This document shows positions 40,513 to 49,976 of a stretch of 63,099 nucleotides of DNA, piece after piece (within the stretch, counting starts at the first letter, position 1; each line of letters opens with the position of its first letter). The DNA comes from Nitrospirales bacterium (GTDB lineage: Bacteria; Nitrospirota; Nitrospiria; Nitrospirales; UBA8639). Position numbers and translations under genes: made by a program. The notes below the pieces were generated by a model. That model saw only the letters and a list, made by a program, of their open reading frames with translations. It made no database searches and was not told where the DNA came from. The stretch covers positions 1 to 63,099 of the forward strand of contig BQIV01000028.1 in NCBI GenBank assembly GCA_021604005.1. Reading direction: 5' to 3'.

Positions 40513-41538
40513 TTATGATGATGCATAGTCCCGCACGAGACGTTTTTCAACATTCCAATATTTCAAAATTGGATGTAACAGTGAAATTTGTGATAGTTCG
40601 TGGCTATGCGCAAAGAGGTTCGAAAGTTTTGAATAGTCCTTTTGAAAAAAAGCCAATTCGGCGAGATAGGGAATGACTCGTGTTTCAGGAATTCCATGTT
40701 CGAGCGCTTTGGTGAATGCGTCCCGGGCGCGTTCGCGTTCTTGAGCGCGAAGGGCCAATTGTCCTTTCAGGGCCCACATGCCTGCATCATCCGAACAGGC
40801 TGCCAGTACGATCTCGTTGTATAGAGAGGCTTGGGACAAGGCATAGGTCAAAATATCACCTTCGACAATATCCTTATACGCCAGTTCCCAATAGGCATAG
40901 GCTAATTGACGAGCATGTGTCAGTTTCTCGGATGTTTCTCCGGCTTGTTGATACCTCTCGAGCTCCTGATTGATTGTTCCATTAATCGATTTTTCTTTTG
41001 TATCTAAAATGCCAAAGGCTACAAGTCGAATGTCATCGGTTTGATCCTGTAAGGCTTGCCGGACAGTCGTGTGTATGTGCTGAGATTCGAAGCTTTGCAG
41101 TTTTCCCAGTGCATCTAATCGTGTTTCCGTGAGTAGCCCAGAAGCTTGAAAGCGTGACTGTAAATCTCCTCTTCCATACTGCAGCATGTCTACGAGTCCT
41201 GTCTCAGCAAACTTGGAGTCTTGGACTTCTTGAATGTTCCCCTTCGTTTCCTGGACAACTCCATAATTCGTCATGACGACGAGTGCCATAACTCCGAATG
41301 CGCCCAGTATAGGAATAAATAATGTCAGGGCCGTCAAAAATAACACGACAGTAGAAGGCGGATGGCGATAGTGAGCGGGAAGACTATCTGTACCCAGTAA
41401 CCCTACCGCTACACTGACCAGGACATGCAGAAGGAAGAGTCCCATCGAATCGTCTTGGTAGCGATTCGTAAACAGGAGATAGGGCAGCGCACCACCTTCA
41501 AGCAACGCCGCTAAGCAGAGGAATATTTTGGCGATCAT
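40513..41538 (-). CDS. pelE: PelE, membrane and TPR component of the Pel synthase complex
   Basis: The 341-residue protein has two N-terminal membrane hairpin segments (residues 1-60: IFLCLAALLEGGALPYLLF and VSVAVGLLGTD) and a third at about 65-90. A helical TPR-like domain follows (YAYWELAYKDIVEGDILTYA, WALKGQLALRAQERERARDA). This layout and length match PelE, which bridges PelD and PelF in the inner-membrane synthase complex. Its start overlaps the end of pelD by 41 bases, and an 85-base gap separates it from pelF. Confidence 0.9.
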   Translation of the reverse strand: MIAKIFLCLAALLEGGALPYLLFTNRYQDDSMGLFLLHVLVSVAVGLLGTDSLPAHYRHPPSTVVLFLTALTLFIPILGAFGVMALVVMTNYGVVQETKGNIQEVQDSKFAETGLVDMLQYGRGDLQSRFQASGLLTETRLDALGKLQSFESQHIHTTVRQALQDQTDDIRLVAFGILDTKEKSINGTINQELERYQQAGETSEKLTHARQLAYAYWELAYKDIVEGDILTYALSQASLYNEIVLAACSDDAGMWALKGQLALRAQERERARDAFTKALEHGIPETRVIPYLAELAFFQKDYSKLSNLFAHSHELSQISLLHPILKYWNVEKRLVRDYASS

Positions 41539-42847
41539 AGTTCCCTACGACAAGATCTTGGACAATTGTGGAAGGATCATGTTCATAAAGTCCTCGAACA
41601 CTCACGTGAATGTCGGCTTCTTGAAACCCCTTTCCAAACCGTTCCCTGAGTAATTGTTGAATTCGTAGAAGGTAGCCTTCGATGGCCCCATCATCGGTGA
41701 ATGGGAGCAGGATGCAGAGTCGACGGCTGTCATCATGACGGATATCCCACGTCACATCTAATCCACGAGTGTGATGAAGAATATGAAACACGATTTCTTC
41801 ACGCATCGATGGTGCGTTCACGTCAAAGACCACCACTCGGCTATCAAGTCCCAATTCATATTGCAATCGAACTAAGCGAGGTAATTCTCGAGCAAATGGT
41901 ACTGGACATTCGGGAAATTGTTCGATAATCGGACGTGCAAGCACGGCGGCCTGCACACCATCGGCAAAATAATGTAAAAAGATCTTCAACATATGCAGAC
42001 TGTCTTGATGAAGATTGAGAAAGCGCATGCGTTCCACGACAAACCATCCAACAATCTGGCCGTTGCTTGCCATGGCCGGTGCGACAATTAAATAGTGGGA
42101 GTTTACGGCAGATACCGATTGAGGCATCATGACATGGGAAAACTCTTTCGTGGTACGCGCATGGTGGATCAAGGGATCACTGTTTTGCAGGGAATCCATT
42201 GAACCCACTGCGGCCAATGGCGTTTCAACACGGTGCGGCGGAATGTCACGGTAGAATGCGGCGACTTCTAATTGAAAGAATTGCGTGAGTAATTCAAGGA
42301 ATCGTTCGGCGGCAGCTGTGGGAATTTCATCGTGTTCATCGATGAGCATTCCCCGCAGTCGTTTTAACGCATCACGAAGGGTAAGCGGTTGACTGATTAA
42401 ATGTTCCTCTAAGCTGTGATGGGACATGCCGAGTAAATGATATGCACGTGCCGTTTCTTGTAAGCGTTGATCAAGATAATCGTTTCGCTCTTCAATTTGT
42501 TTGAAATACATGTTCCATCGACTTCCAAACTCACCACAGATTGCGATACACAACACTCCGCCGATCACGTAGGCTTTCGGAACAGCCACCCCACTCAACA
42601 GGCCGAATTGTACCTCAAGAAACAGACTGCTCAGGATGATTCCGACAGAGAGCAGCCCCGCCCAGGTTCCATACCGTAACCCCAATAGGAGGGATACAAT
42701 CCATAACCAGGGGAATGCCATATTCGTCAAAAATGGATCCTCAGGCACCATCCAATGGCTGAGTCCCATAATCACACCCGTCAGGACGCAGGTTTCCACC
42801 CACTGCCAGCGTTGTGGAACGCCTCGTAAGTGGATGGGCAATCGCAT
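41498..42847 (-). CDS. pelD: PelD, c-di-GMP receptor of the Pel synthase
   Basis: The 449-residue protein has about four N-terminal membrane helices (residues 15-105), a short coiled coil (EERNDYLDQRLQETARAY), a GAF domain (residues about 170-310) and a degenerate GGDEF domain. In the latter the catalytic GGDEF is lost (DSRRL in its place), but HTRGLDVTWDIRHDD keeps an RxxD motif (RGLD), and an Arg lies 34 residues later, as in the known c-di-GMP site of PelD. Binding of c-di-GMP is thought to switch on Pel synthesis. Its ATG overlaps the pelC stop (TAATG). Confidence 0.94.
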   Translation of the reverse strand: MRLPIHLRGVPQRWQWVETCVLTGVIMGLSHWMVPEDPFLTNMAFPWLWIVSLLLGLRYGTWAGLLSVGIILSSLFLEVQFGLLSGVAVPKAYVIGGVLCIAICGEFGSRWNMYFKQIEERNDYLDQRLQETARAYHLLGMSHHSLEEHLISQPLTLRDALKRLRGMLIDEHDEIPTAAAERFLELLTQFFQLEVAAFYRDIPPHRVETPLAAVGSMDSLQNSDPLIHHARTTKEFSHVMMPQSVSAVNSHYLIVAPAMASNGQIVGWFVVERMRFLNLHQDSLHMLKIFLHYFADGVQAAVLARPIIEQFPECPVPFARELPRLVRLQYELGLDSRVVVFDVNAPSMREEIVFHILHHTRGLDVTWDIRHDDSRRLCILLPFTDDGAIEGYLLRIQQLLRERFGKGFQEADIHVSVRGLYEHDPSTIVQDLVVGNYDRQNIPLLSGVA

Positions 42848-43377
42848 TAGGATACACTCACTTCTTCGAGCAGACGTTTAATCAGTTTTTGTGCGACGGC
42901 GCTTACGGCTTCACGGCTCCATCCCGTTTGTCCTCCAACGGCACTCCACACCACGTGATTCGTCTGTAAGTCAAGAATTCGTAAACTGACTCCAACGGCT
43001 GGTTCCCCGTCGATTCCGACTTTATACCGCCACTCGTCTACAGTCCCGGTTATGGCATAGCGGGCTTTTTCCTCCTTCGCCCAGTGTAACGCCGACTCGT
43101 ATAATGTATTGTCGGATCCGAGTATGAATGAGCCGTCTTGCAGGGCCGATGGATAGCGTCGTATTTGAGTCATGCCCTGGCTGTAGAGCAAGGATTCGGT
43201 AATAGCCTCAGCGCGACGACCGGCTTGCGGCGTTTCGGTGTGATTGACGATTGGAAGCAAGACCCAGGGGGCATGCGCGTCAAGCATCGGATCTCGTGAA
43301 TAATCAATGACCGTACACCCATGAGTCATCACGGTGAGTAGGCCTATGGCGAACACCATCCAGGAAAGTTTTTTCAT
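42847..43377 (-). CDS. pelC: PelC, outer-membrane lipoprotein of the Pel export channel
   Basis: MKKLSWMVFAIGLLTVMTHG then Cys forms a lipoprotein signal with lipobox MTHGC. The mature 156-residue part contains WVLLPIVNHTETPQAGRRAE, ARYAITGTVDEWRYKVGID and VSLRILDLQTNHVVWSAVGG, which match the PelC fold. PelC forms a 12-subunit ring under the PelB porin with a negatively charged funnel that guides the cationic polymer. Length agrees with known PelC. It lies between pelB and pelD. Confidence 0.93.
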   Translation of the reverse strand: MKKLSWMVFAIGLLTVMTHGCTVIDYSRDPMLDAHAPWVLLPIVNHTETPQAGRRAEAITESLLYSQGMTQIRRYPSALQDGSFILGSDNTLYESALHWAKEEKARYAITGTVDEWRYKVGIDGEPAVGVSLRILDLQTNHVVWSAVGGQTGWSREAVSAVAQKLIKRLLEEVSVS

Positions 43378-43393
43378 TGTGTCACCTATTCAT

Positions 43394-46300
43394 TTAAAAC
43401 CATCGTTGATAGTGGAGATTGACTTGCGTGATCGTGGCATTTTGTCCAAACCCTCCTTGTATGTAACTGCCAGAGAGCTGGATGTGATCTTGCCCAATTA
43501 ACCGACTGATAAGACCGGCTTCAACACTTTGTCCCAAACCCGTGGCACTGTTGTAATTCACCCCCAGTAACCCAAATGGCCGAATACCTTTGGTGTAGAG
43601 ATCACGGATGGAATCACCAAGGCTGATTTGTATGCCACCTTGTGAGAAATTTTGCGGCACAACTTGAAGAGGAGTCGGCACCTCGTCCGTATGGGGAATG
43701 AGTCTTGTGATACTGCCTGGCAGTGCATTCACGCGCCAATATCGTTGCACGGTTCCGACCACACGAATCGTTACGTCTGGGTAGTCTCGTCGAAGATGAT
43801 GGCCGATGACACCTTCAACTCCAAGCCCGCGACCAAGATTGTCACGCGATTGGCTGTAAAACCGCTGCACATCCATTTGAAGAGAGACAAATTGACGTTT
43901 GGAAACATAGTAGAGGCCTTGTCCTCTGATGAAGTCCTTCATGCCCCCGATCTGGAGCACGACGGAGTCATTGGCCTTTTGATTTCGTCCAATCGTGAGC
44001 GTTGAAGAGAGATGTTCATTCCAGATCTGCTCATAGTCCATTTGTTCACCAAAAACATGTGCGAGTGCATTTCGATGAAATCCGGTTAACCGAATCGTTC
44101 CTGCGGGCCATTGATAGGCCAATGATACGCCTAATTGACGATCAATTCGTGGGACTCCGGTTAATTCCTGGGAAGCGACGCTTTCTTGCCAGGCGACGGA
44201 GGCTTCAGGCCGAACTTCGATTCGTCCCAATTGAATGGCCATTGCCGTCTTAGATACATAGCTCGAAAGTGGATGCCGTTCTTCAAACATGACGTGCGAC
44301 GTTATGCGATCGGCGGCTGTCATGATGGCTTCTTGAAATTGAATATGCGTCGCGTCGCGGTCAGGGTGACGTGTCAATGAATTAAAGGCTAGTTCTTGAG
44401 CGATTGTCTTTCGGTCAAGCCTGTTTGCGGCTTCGATGTGATCAGAGATGGACAAATTATCTGTGTAGTCATGAGTAATGGCTTCTATCTCAACCCAATC
44501 ATTGTCTGCGAGCGCGATCGCAAGTTTTGCCCATCTCGGTTCACGAAGTTGTTGGGCATAGGCATTCCACAGCCACTGTTTAGCTGCATCGAAGGCTTCT
44601 TGAGACAGAAACCATGCTAATATGAGTTCTTTCATGACCGATGATGTCATGTGCGCTCTTGTATTTCGCAACAGGGTCAGAAGCGGGTCGCCGGGATCGT
44701 TCAGTTGTGTCAATGTTGCGAGGGCTTCAATGGTTTCGGCAGAGCGGATTTGAGTAGGGTGAGTGAGGAGAGATTGACGAATTTCAAGCCATGCATGTTG
44801 GCGAACAAGCCACGCTTGCCGGGTTTGAGATGATGCCTCAAGTGCTGCGGCATAGTTCAAGAGCCAAAGATAATCGTGTCGCCGAGTCTGGAGTTGTCGA
44901 ACAAAGTACGGTAGGGCTTGTGCGTGTCGATCGAGGACCACATAGGCCGCCGCGACGGGACCCCAGAGTCGTGCATCTGCTTCAATGCTGTCTTGCCACG
45001 TGTCGAGATAGAATGCTAACGCGGTTCGATGTTGTTGATCGACTAAAAACCATAACATGGCTTCTTTCGTCTCATTCGATTCCGGATTAATGTTCAGGGC
45101 ACGTTTATACGCTTGAAGGGCTTCAGCGTGTTTGCCGATCTTCCACATCACCTCAGCACGAATAATCCAATACCGTTCCAGATGCACAACGAGTTCTTCT
45201 TCCCAAGGTACAAGTCCTTCTAATGTTGATTGGACCTGATCGATCTGCCGCTCGTGTAATTGGAGATCTAAGGCCTGCATTAAAAACTTAGGGCTGTGAA
45301 ACGTCTTCCATCCCGCAAGACTCACGTCAATCGCTTCCAAAGGATTTGTGTAACGTAACAGCAGAATCAAGCGTTCCTGCGCTTCGATTGACAATTGTTG
45401 TCGTGCGCGTAATCGTTGGTAGGCTTCTTCAGCTTGTGGATCATCCTCGAGCATCCATGCGAGATGTCCAATGAATTTCCAATATTCGTCGTCATCATCT
45501 TTTGCATGTTGTTTCACATGCCTCAACATGTCATAGGCTTCCCGTACATGTCCTCGAGATGACAGGAGGCCCGCTTGCTGTGTTGCCCAGGTCACTCGTG
45601 AGCCGTACTGTGTTTCGAGCTCTCGATAATACCGATAGGCTTTTGTGTTTTGGCCCATTCGTTGATACAAATGGGCTATATGTTCGAGAAAGGCTTGATT
45701 GGGATTTCGTTGGTGAAGATGCGTCAAATAGGCCACGGCTTCATCGGGCTTGCCAAGCCGTTCGAATGCGTCTGCCAATGTTCGCCATTCCGACTCTGAT
45801 AAGGTACGAATTTTCCCCAAACCCAAAAGGGCAAATACGAGATTTTCATCATCATAGGCTCCTGGGGCCAATCGCAGAATCTGTTCAAATGGCTCTTGAT
45901 TGGGTTTCATTTCCGCAATCTTTCTCCATTGCGCGAGTGCGATCTGTTGGCGGCCTGTCCACTCAGCGACTTGCGCATATTTTTTTCGCCACGTTACGAG
46001 ATGCGGAGCCTGTTGAACCGCAGCCTGTGCTAATTGAAAGGCATCCTCTAAATTCTGGTTTTCCAAAAATACCGCATACCCAAGTTGATACATCTGATCA
46101 TGAAACGTTCGGAATTTCGATTGATGTTTCGACTGAGCGATTGGGGTGGCACGACGTTGAGCCGCGACAGTCAGGGAGTGAAAGGTTTCATGGCGTGAGG
46201 ACAGTGTTCTGAAATATTCATCATCGACAATTTCGGTGAGTGTTGGGGCCAAAAAAAATGTCCGCGTATGCGTTGGTGCTTCACGCACTGCATTCACTGG

Positions 46301-47227
46301 AAGATATCGGAACGCGTTCTTCGTCCACGTCACTTGCAGTAAATCCTTTACGTATTTTTGTGCGAAATGTCCATCGCCAGCCGCACGTCCAAGTGACACG
46401 AGAAATATGAGTGTGGTTTCATCGTACTGTATATCACTCACATGTCGTTTCGCTTGTTCAATTGCCTGTTTGAGGAGGTTGCCGGATTGTAATGCCTTGA
46501 GTGCTGCTACATAATAGCCACGTTTCTCCTGTTGATTGTTGACTCCATGCTGTGCGGAAAAGTACAAGGTTGCGGCCTTTTGGTAGGCTCCTTGCCCGAG
46601 TGCTAATTTTGCGGCCTTGGCATACCACTGTACGGTTTGCGGTACCGGTCGTTTTGCGAGTTGTTCATAAATCGATTGCGCTAAGCCTTGCTCTCCAATC
46701 ATCAAGGCCAACTGAGCGAATTGGTCGAGGCGTTCAACATCAAAGTCCTGGGCTGTATGTACAAGCAGTTGAATACGCTGTTCGATTTGTTGTATTCCGT
46801 CCCGACGTGCTGACGAGTCTGCCGGGAAGGCAAATGTACGGGTTGTGAGCATATGTAAATCTATTTCATGTGCGTTCAGCCGAACATGTACATTCTCACT
46901 CGTGAGTAGTGGTGCTATGGTTTTTTGAGCATGTTCCATGTGGCCAATGGCAAATTGGTGTTGAGCCAGCAAGAGACGAAGGTCGGTATCCTCAGGTTTA
47001 GATTTCAGTAGATTTTCAAGGAAAAATGTACTGACCGACGACGCGTGGCTGGCCTGTGCGACTTGATTGATGATCCGTTGCTTCGGAAACAACACCATCA
47101 GCACTAACACGATGCCAATCGCAAACAAAGAGATGGACCAGAGTGAGAACAAGCGTTCTCTGGTTTGACGATCCGAGCGTCTAAGAACATGTGAAGCTGA
47201 TGGGTTTTTCACGTTGTTGTGTGACAA
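43394..47227 (-). CDS. pelB: PelB, TPR scaffold and outer-membrane porin for Pel export
   Basis: The 1277-residue protein has an N-terminal membrane anchor (SLWSISLFAIGIVLVLMVLF, about residues 29-48), then many TPR units (for example LAQHQFAIGHMEHAQKTIA, EALQAYKRALNINPESNET), and a C-terminal 16-stranded-type beta-barrel from about residue 960 ending in QVNLHYQRWF with terminal Phe. PelB periplasmic TPRs bind PelA, and the barrel exports the polymer. The frame start is a TTG at 47227 overlapping pelA by 47 bases; GTG 47212 is an alternative. It is somewhat longer than pseudomonad PelB. Confidence 0.94.
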   Translation of the reverse strand: MSHNNVKNPSASHVLRRSDRQTRERLFSLWSISLFAIGIVLVLMVLFPKQRIINQVAQASHASSVSTFFLENLLKSKPEDTDLRLLLAQHQFAIGHMEHAQKTIAPLLTSENVHVRLNAHEIDLHMLTTRTFAFPADSSARRDGIQQIEQRIQLLVHTAQDFDVERLDQFAQLALMIGEQGLAQSIYEQLAKRPVPQTVQWYAKAAKLALGQGAYQKAATLYFSAQHGVNNQQEKRGYYVAALKALQSGNLLKQAIEQAKRHVSDIQYDETTLIFLVSLGRAAGDGHFAQKYVKDLLQVTWTKNAFRYLPVNAVREAPTHTRTFFLAPTLTEIVDDEYFRTLSSRHETFHSLTVAAQRRATPIAQSKHQSKFRTFHDQMYQLGYAVFLENQNLEDAFQLAQAAVQQAPHLVTWRKKYAQVAEWTGRQQIALAQWRKIAEMKPNQEPFEQILRLAPGAYDDENLVFALLGLGKIRTLSESEWRTLADAFERLGKPDEAVAYLTHLHQRNPNQAFLEHIAHLYQRMGQNTKAYRYYRELETQYGSRVTWATQQAGLLSSRGHVREAYDMLRHVKQHAKDDDDEYWKFIGHLAWMLEDDPQAEEAYQRLRARQQLSIEAQERLILLLRYTNPLEAIDVSLAGWKTFHSPKFLMQALDLQLHERQIDQVQSTLEGLVPWEEELVVHLERYWIIRAEVMWKIGKHAEALQAYKRALNINPESNETKEAMLWFLVDQQHRTALAFYLDTWQDSIEADARLWGPVAAAYVVLDRHAQALPYFVRQLQTRRHDYLWLLNYAAALEASSQTRQAWLVRQHAWLEIRQSLLTHPTQIRSAETIEALATLTQLNDPGDPLLTLLRNTRAHMTSSVMKELILAWFLSQEAFDAAKQWLWNAYAQQLREPRWAKLAIALADNDWVEIEAITHDYTDNLSISDHIEAANRLDRKTIAQELAFNSLTRHPDRDATHIQFQEAIMTAADRITSHVMFEERHPLSSYVSKTAMAIQLGRIEVRPEASVAWQESVASQELTGVPRIDRQLGVSLAYQWPAGTIRLTGFHRNALAHVFGEQMDYEQIWNEHLSSTLTIGRNQKANDSVVLQIGGMKDFIRGQGLYYVSKRQFVSLQMDVQRFYSQSRDNLGRGLGVEGVIGHHLRRDYPDVTIRVVGTVQRYWRVNALPGSITRLIPHTDEVPTPLQVVPQNFSQGGIQISLGDSIRDLYTKGIRPFGLLGVNYNSATGLGQSVEAGLISRLIGQDHIQLSGSYIQGGFGQNATITQVNLHYQRWF

Positions 47228-49973
47228 AAAGGTTTAATAGCTTTCCTTCTTGTCGGTTCTCAACGTGTTCAACCTTAGCCGTTACCGTACATTTCGTCGT
47301 ATTACCCATGGACACTTCAAGCGGCTGATAGCTTTTCATGGTGAATTGCAGGGTCTTTCCTTTGTGTGTCCATTTCAGTATCTGCCCGTTTGTATCATGT
47401 AAATATGGAAGGGTCGGTGTTGTCGGCGTCAACTTTAGCGTCACTTCAGGTGTATCAGTCACATGCAGATATCGATCTGATTCATGATCAGAAAATCCAG
47501 CAATCCCCTGACTGTTCTGCGAAGCTGGGTATCCCAATGTCTGTGGAATTCGAAGTTCTTTTAAGTGGGTCGTTCCACGAATTTTCCAAGAAGCACCAAC
47601 TTTCGCAATGACAATTTTATTGAAATCATGAACTTTTTGAGTGTATTCCGAGACGTAGATCGGATTGTTTGCTTGCGTCATTGCCCATGAGTAGACTCGG
47701 TGGAGGGCTGCCAGTGACGCTTTTTTACTTGCGGAGTATGTGTGGTAATAAATATTGATGGGTTTGAGGCGCCTGGGACGATCGGTGAGTTGAAAGGTTT
47801 CGATGACTCGATCAAATCCGTAGTACGGCCCCGTCCATTCATTTGTATAGATGTTTTCGTTTTGATTCGGAGCATAGATTTGATAGTGTTTGCCCTTTTG
47901 AATCCCAAACGCCGCCACCGTTGTTAACGAATTATGTTGTTCTGTCATGGTCGTGTCGCCTCCATTCATGTTCCCAACATGAATCTCATACGTTAACCCC
48001 ACAGCTTCCGACGCGGGGTCACAATCGCCTGTCCATAAAAAGACCTGAACGCGTTTATGAGGCGGAGCTAACTTGGAATTGATGTACTCAATCGATCCCT
48101 TGATTTCACGCGTAAGACTCTCTGGGCCATACACATAATTGGGGATGTTTAAATTGTAATCGCCGGGTCTATTGGGGCCTGCGATGACAAACTCGCGCCA
48201 CACTAGTGGATGGGAATATGAATGGCTGGCGAGTTCAACATGGTTTAAGGCAAACATGGCTCGGGCCGTTTTTTCAAATCGTGAGGTCAATTTCGGATAG
48301 AGTCCTTGATCGCCAATTTCCCCTTCAATCACTGAGAGGGTTGTGGGGATCTGATATTTCCTCAGCACGTCGCGGTACAAGACTTCGCCCGCATACAGCT
48401 TGCCCGGGAATTCTGCAGCGCTTGGAAATCCGTCGCCATCAATATGCGTAAGGAGTAATCGCCGGCCATTTTGAGTCGTGGTGTCGGGAACCGGCATCGG
48501 CTCTAATCGAAGGGTATCTCGGAGAAAATGAATTGGATCAAAGACCCAACGCGAATGTTCAAGGTCCGGAAGTTGTATCACGGCATAGGGAAAGAGCGCA
48601 TAGCCGCCCCAGGGGGTGATGGTGATGACATCTTGACGTTGTCCTTCAGTCGCTTCCACCTGTAAGAGCGATTTTCCCTGCGTAAGCCGTAGGGGGAAAA
48701 AGCCTCGCCGTTTGGGAATCGGTTCGATCTCATAGCCGATTCGCGAGTCTTTGACCGAAAAATGCACGTTCGTCACTGGCTGCTCAACTGGATCGACGGA
48801 GAGTGCGAGCGGGGTGAGATATTGATGATGTAATGGAAACCCAAAGGAATCAAAGAAGACAACCCGGATTCCCTGCTGTATGTGTTTCAGCAACCATTGA
48901 TGCAAGCGATGACTCCATGGATGTTGATTTCCTGATACCCAGACGACAATTCCGGCATATCGTCCGATCAACAGGTATTCTGGTAATGGGGACCTGACGT
49001 CCCAATGCTCCGACACGTAACCCAAATGATTGAGTGGGAAATCGAGAAAACGATGGAGATCGCTATGGCCGGATTCCGGGTCGCGAAAGCCGTCGTAGAT
49101 CGAGAAGATTTTTCGCGGCATGACTTCAACCGCTCCGACGCCTAGCATATGTAATTCAGGAGTGCTGACCCAAGGAATCATGCCGAGGTCTTGGATTTTT
49201 TGCGCAACGGCTCGTGCTTCCTTCCGGTGTTGAGGCGCAACATAGTCGATGATAATGGCAGGTATTCCATACGCATGTTGTAGTGACTGTAACTGCTGCA
49301 TGAGCCATTCCCGGTCGTTTCGAGGAACTGCAACATACCGTTTCGTCGTTTGATCCCATCCACGGAATAACGACTCCGCAGCAACGGCAAAAACATGCTC
49401 AGGGACACTGGGAATAATTTCAAAACCTCGATTGAAAATGAGCTGTGCGTCAGGATAGGTCTTTTTTATGGCATGTATGACCCGGCTCAATCCCCGCTCT
49501 TGTTGTTGTTTGTGTTCTGCCGTGGTGGCTACGAGGTGGTAGGAGTCGAGCGTATCAAGGAAAAATCCTCGGTACCCCTGATCCCAGAGTGGTCCGATAA
49601 TGTGTTCGATCACGAAGTTTGGCCATGCCTCCTGGCTGTGGTCGATAATGTGCGAATCCCATACAGTGTTTTGCCCTAACACCCAATGGTTCGGAATCGC
49701 CTTTGTTGCATAGGCACGAGAGGAGGAAAATTCACCGAGACTGACATATGCAAACAGTTCACTCTGAGATGTACGGTAGGCATTAGGGTCATATTGATGA
49801 TCGGGTTCAACGACGACAACATCAAAGGCCTTCAATTCATCAAGGGGAGCTTCATCGCCATAGAACAATGCTACGCTCAAGTCAGCGCTCCATCCATGTT
49901 CCGTCTGGAGCAATAGCATGCCGACAATGCCGATCGCTATGCAGACTGTCTTGAAGCTTACACGGTAGCGCAT
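47181..49973 (-). CDS. pelA: PelA, bifunctional Pel hydrolase and deacetylase
   Basis: After a Sec-type N-terminus (residues 1-29) the 930-residue protein has a GH166-like hydrolase domain (VSLGEFSSSRAYATKAIPN, YRGFFLDTLDSYHLV, probable catalytic Glu in FAVAAESLFRGWD). A reductase-like middle region and a CE4-like deacetylase follow (LLTHIDGDGFPSAAEFPG with the catalytic Asp, VELASHSYSHPLVWRE with the metal His pair), then a C-terminal beta domain. Deacetylation makes the polymer cationic; the hydrolase trims it and can release low-molecular-weight Pel. Length is near that of known PelA. Confidence 0.95.
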   Translation of the reverse strand: MRYRVSFKTVCIAIGIVGMLLLQTEHGWSADLSVALFYGDEAPLDELKAFDVVVVEPDHQYDPNAYRTSQSELFAYVSLGEFSSSRAYATKAIPNHWVLGQNTVWDSHIIDHSQEAWPNFVIEHIIGPLWDQGYRGFFLDTLDSYHLVATTAEHKQQQERGLSRVIHAIKKTYPDAQLIFNRGFEIIPSVPEHVFAVAAESLFRGWDQTTKRYVAVPRNDREWLMQQLQSLQHAYGIPAIIIDYVAPQHRKEARAVAQKIQDLGMIPWVSTPELHMLGVGAVEVMPRKIFSIYDGFRDPESGHSDLHRFLDFPLNHLGYVSEHWDVRSPLPEYLLIGRYAGIVVWVSGNQHPWSHRLHQWLLKHIQQGIRVVFFDSFGFPLHHQYLTPLALSVDPVEQPVTNVHFSVKDSRIGYEIEPIPKRRGFFPLRLTQGKSLLQVEATEGQRQDVITITPWGGYALFPYAVIQLPDLEHSRWVFDPIHFLRDTLRLEPMPVPDTTTQNGRRLLLTHIDGDGFPSAAEFPGKLYAGEVLYRDVLRKYQIPTTLSVIEGEIGDQGLYPKLTSRFEKTARAMFALNHVELASHSYSHPLVWREFVIAGPNRPGDYNLNIPNYVYGPESLTREIKGSIEYINSKLAPPHKRVQVFLWTGDCDPASEAVGLTYEIHVGNMNGGDTTMTEQHNSLTTVAAFGIQKGKHYQIYAPNQNENIYTNEWTGPYYGFDRVIETFQLTDRPRRLKPINIYYHTYSASKKASLAALHRVYSWAMTQANNPIYVSEYTQKVHDFNKIVIAKVGASWKIRGTTHLKELRIPQTLGYPASQNSQGIAGFSDHESDRYLHVTDTPEVTLKLTPTTPTLPYLHDTNGQILKWTHKGKTLQFTMKSYQPLEVSMGNTTKCTVTAKVEHVENRQEGKLLNLFVTQQREKPISFTCS

Positions 49974-49976
49974 GCC

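Noticed and set aside
45502-46212. 236-codon plus-strand ORF
   Set aside because: It is antisense to the TPR region of pelB and has no supporting features.
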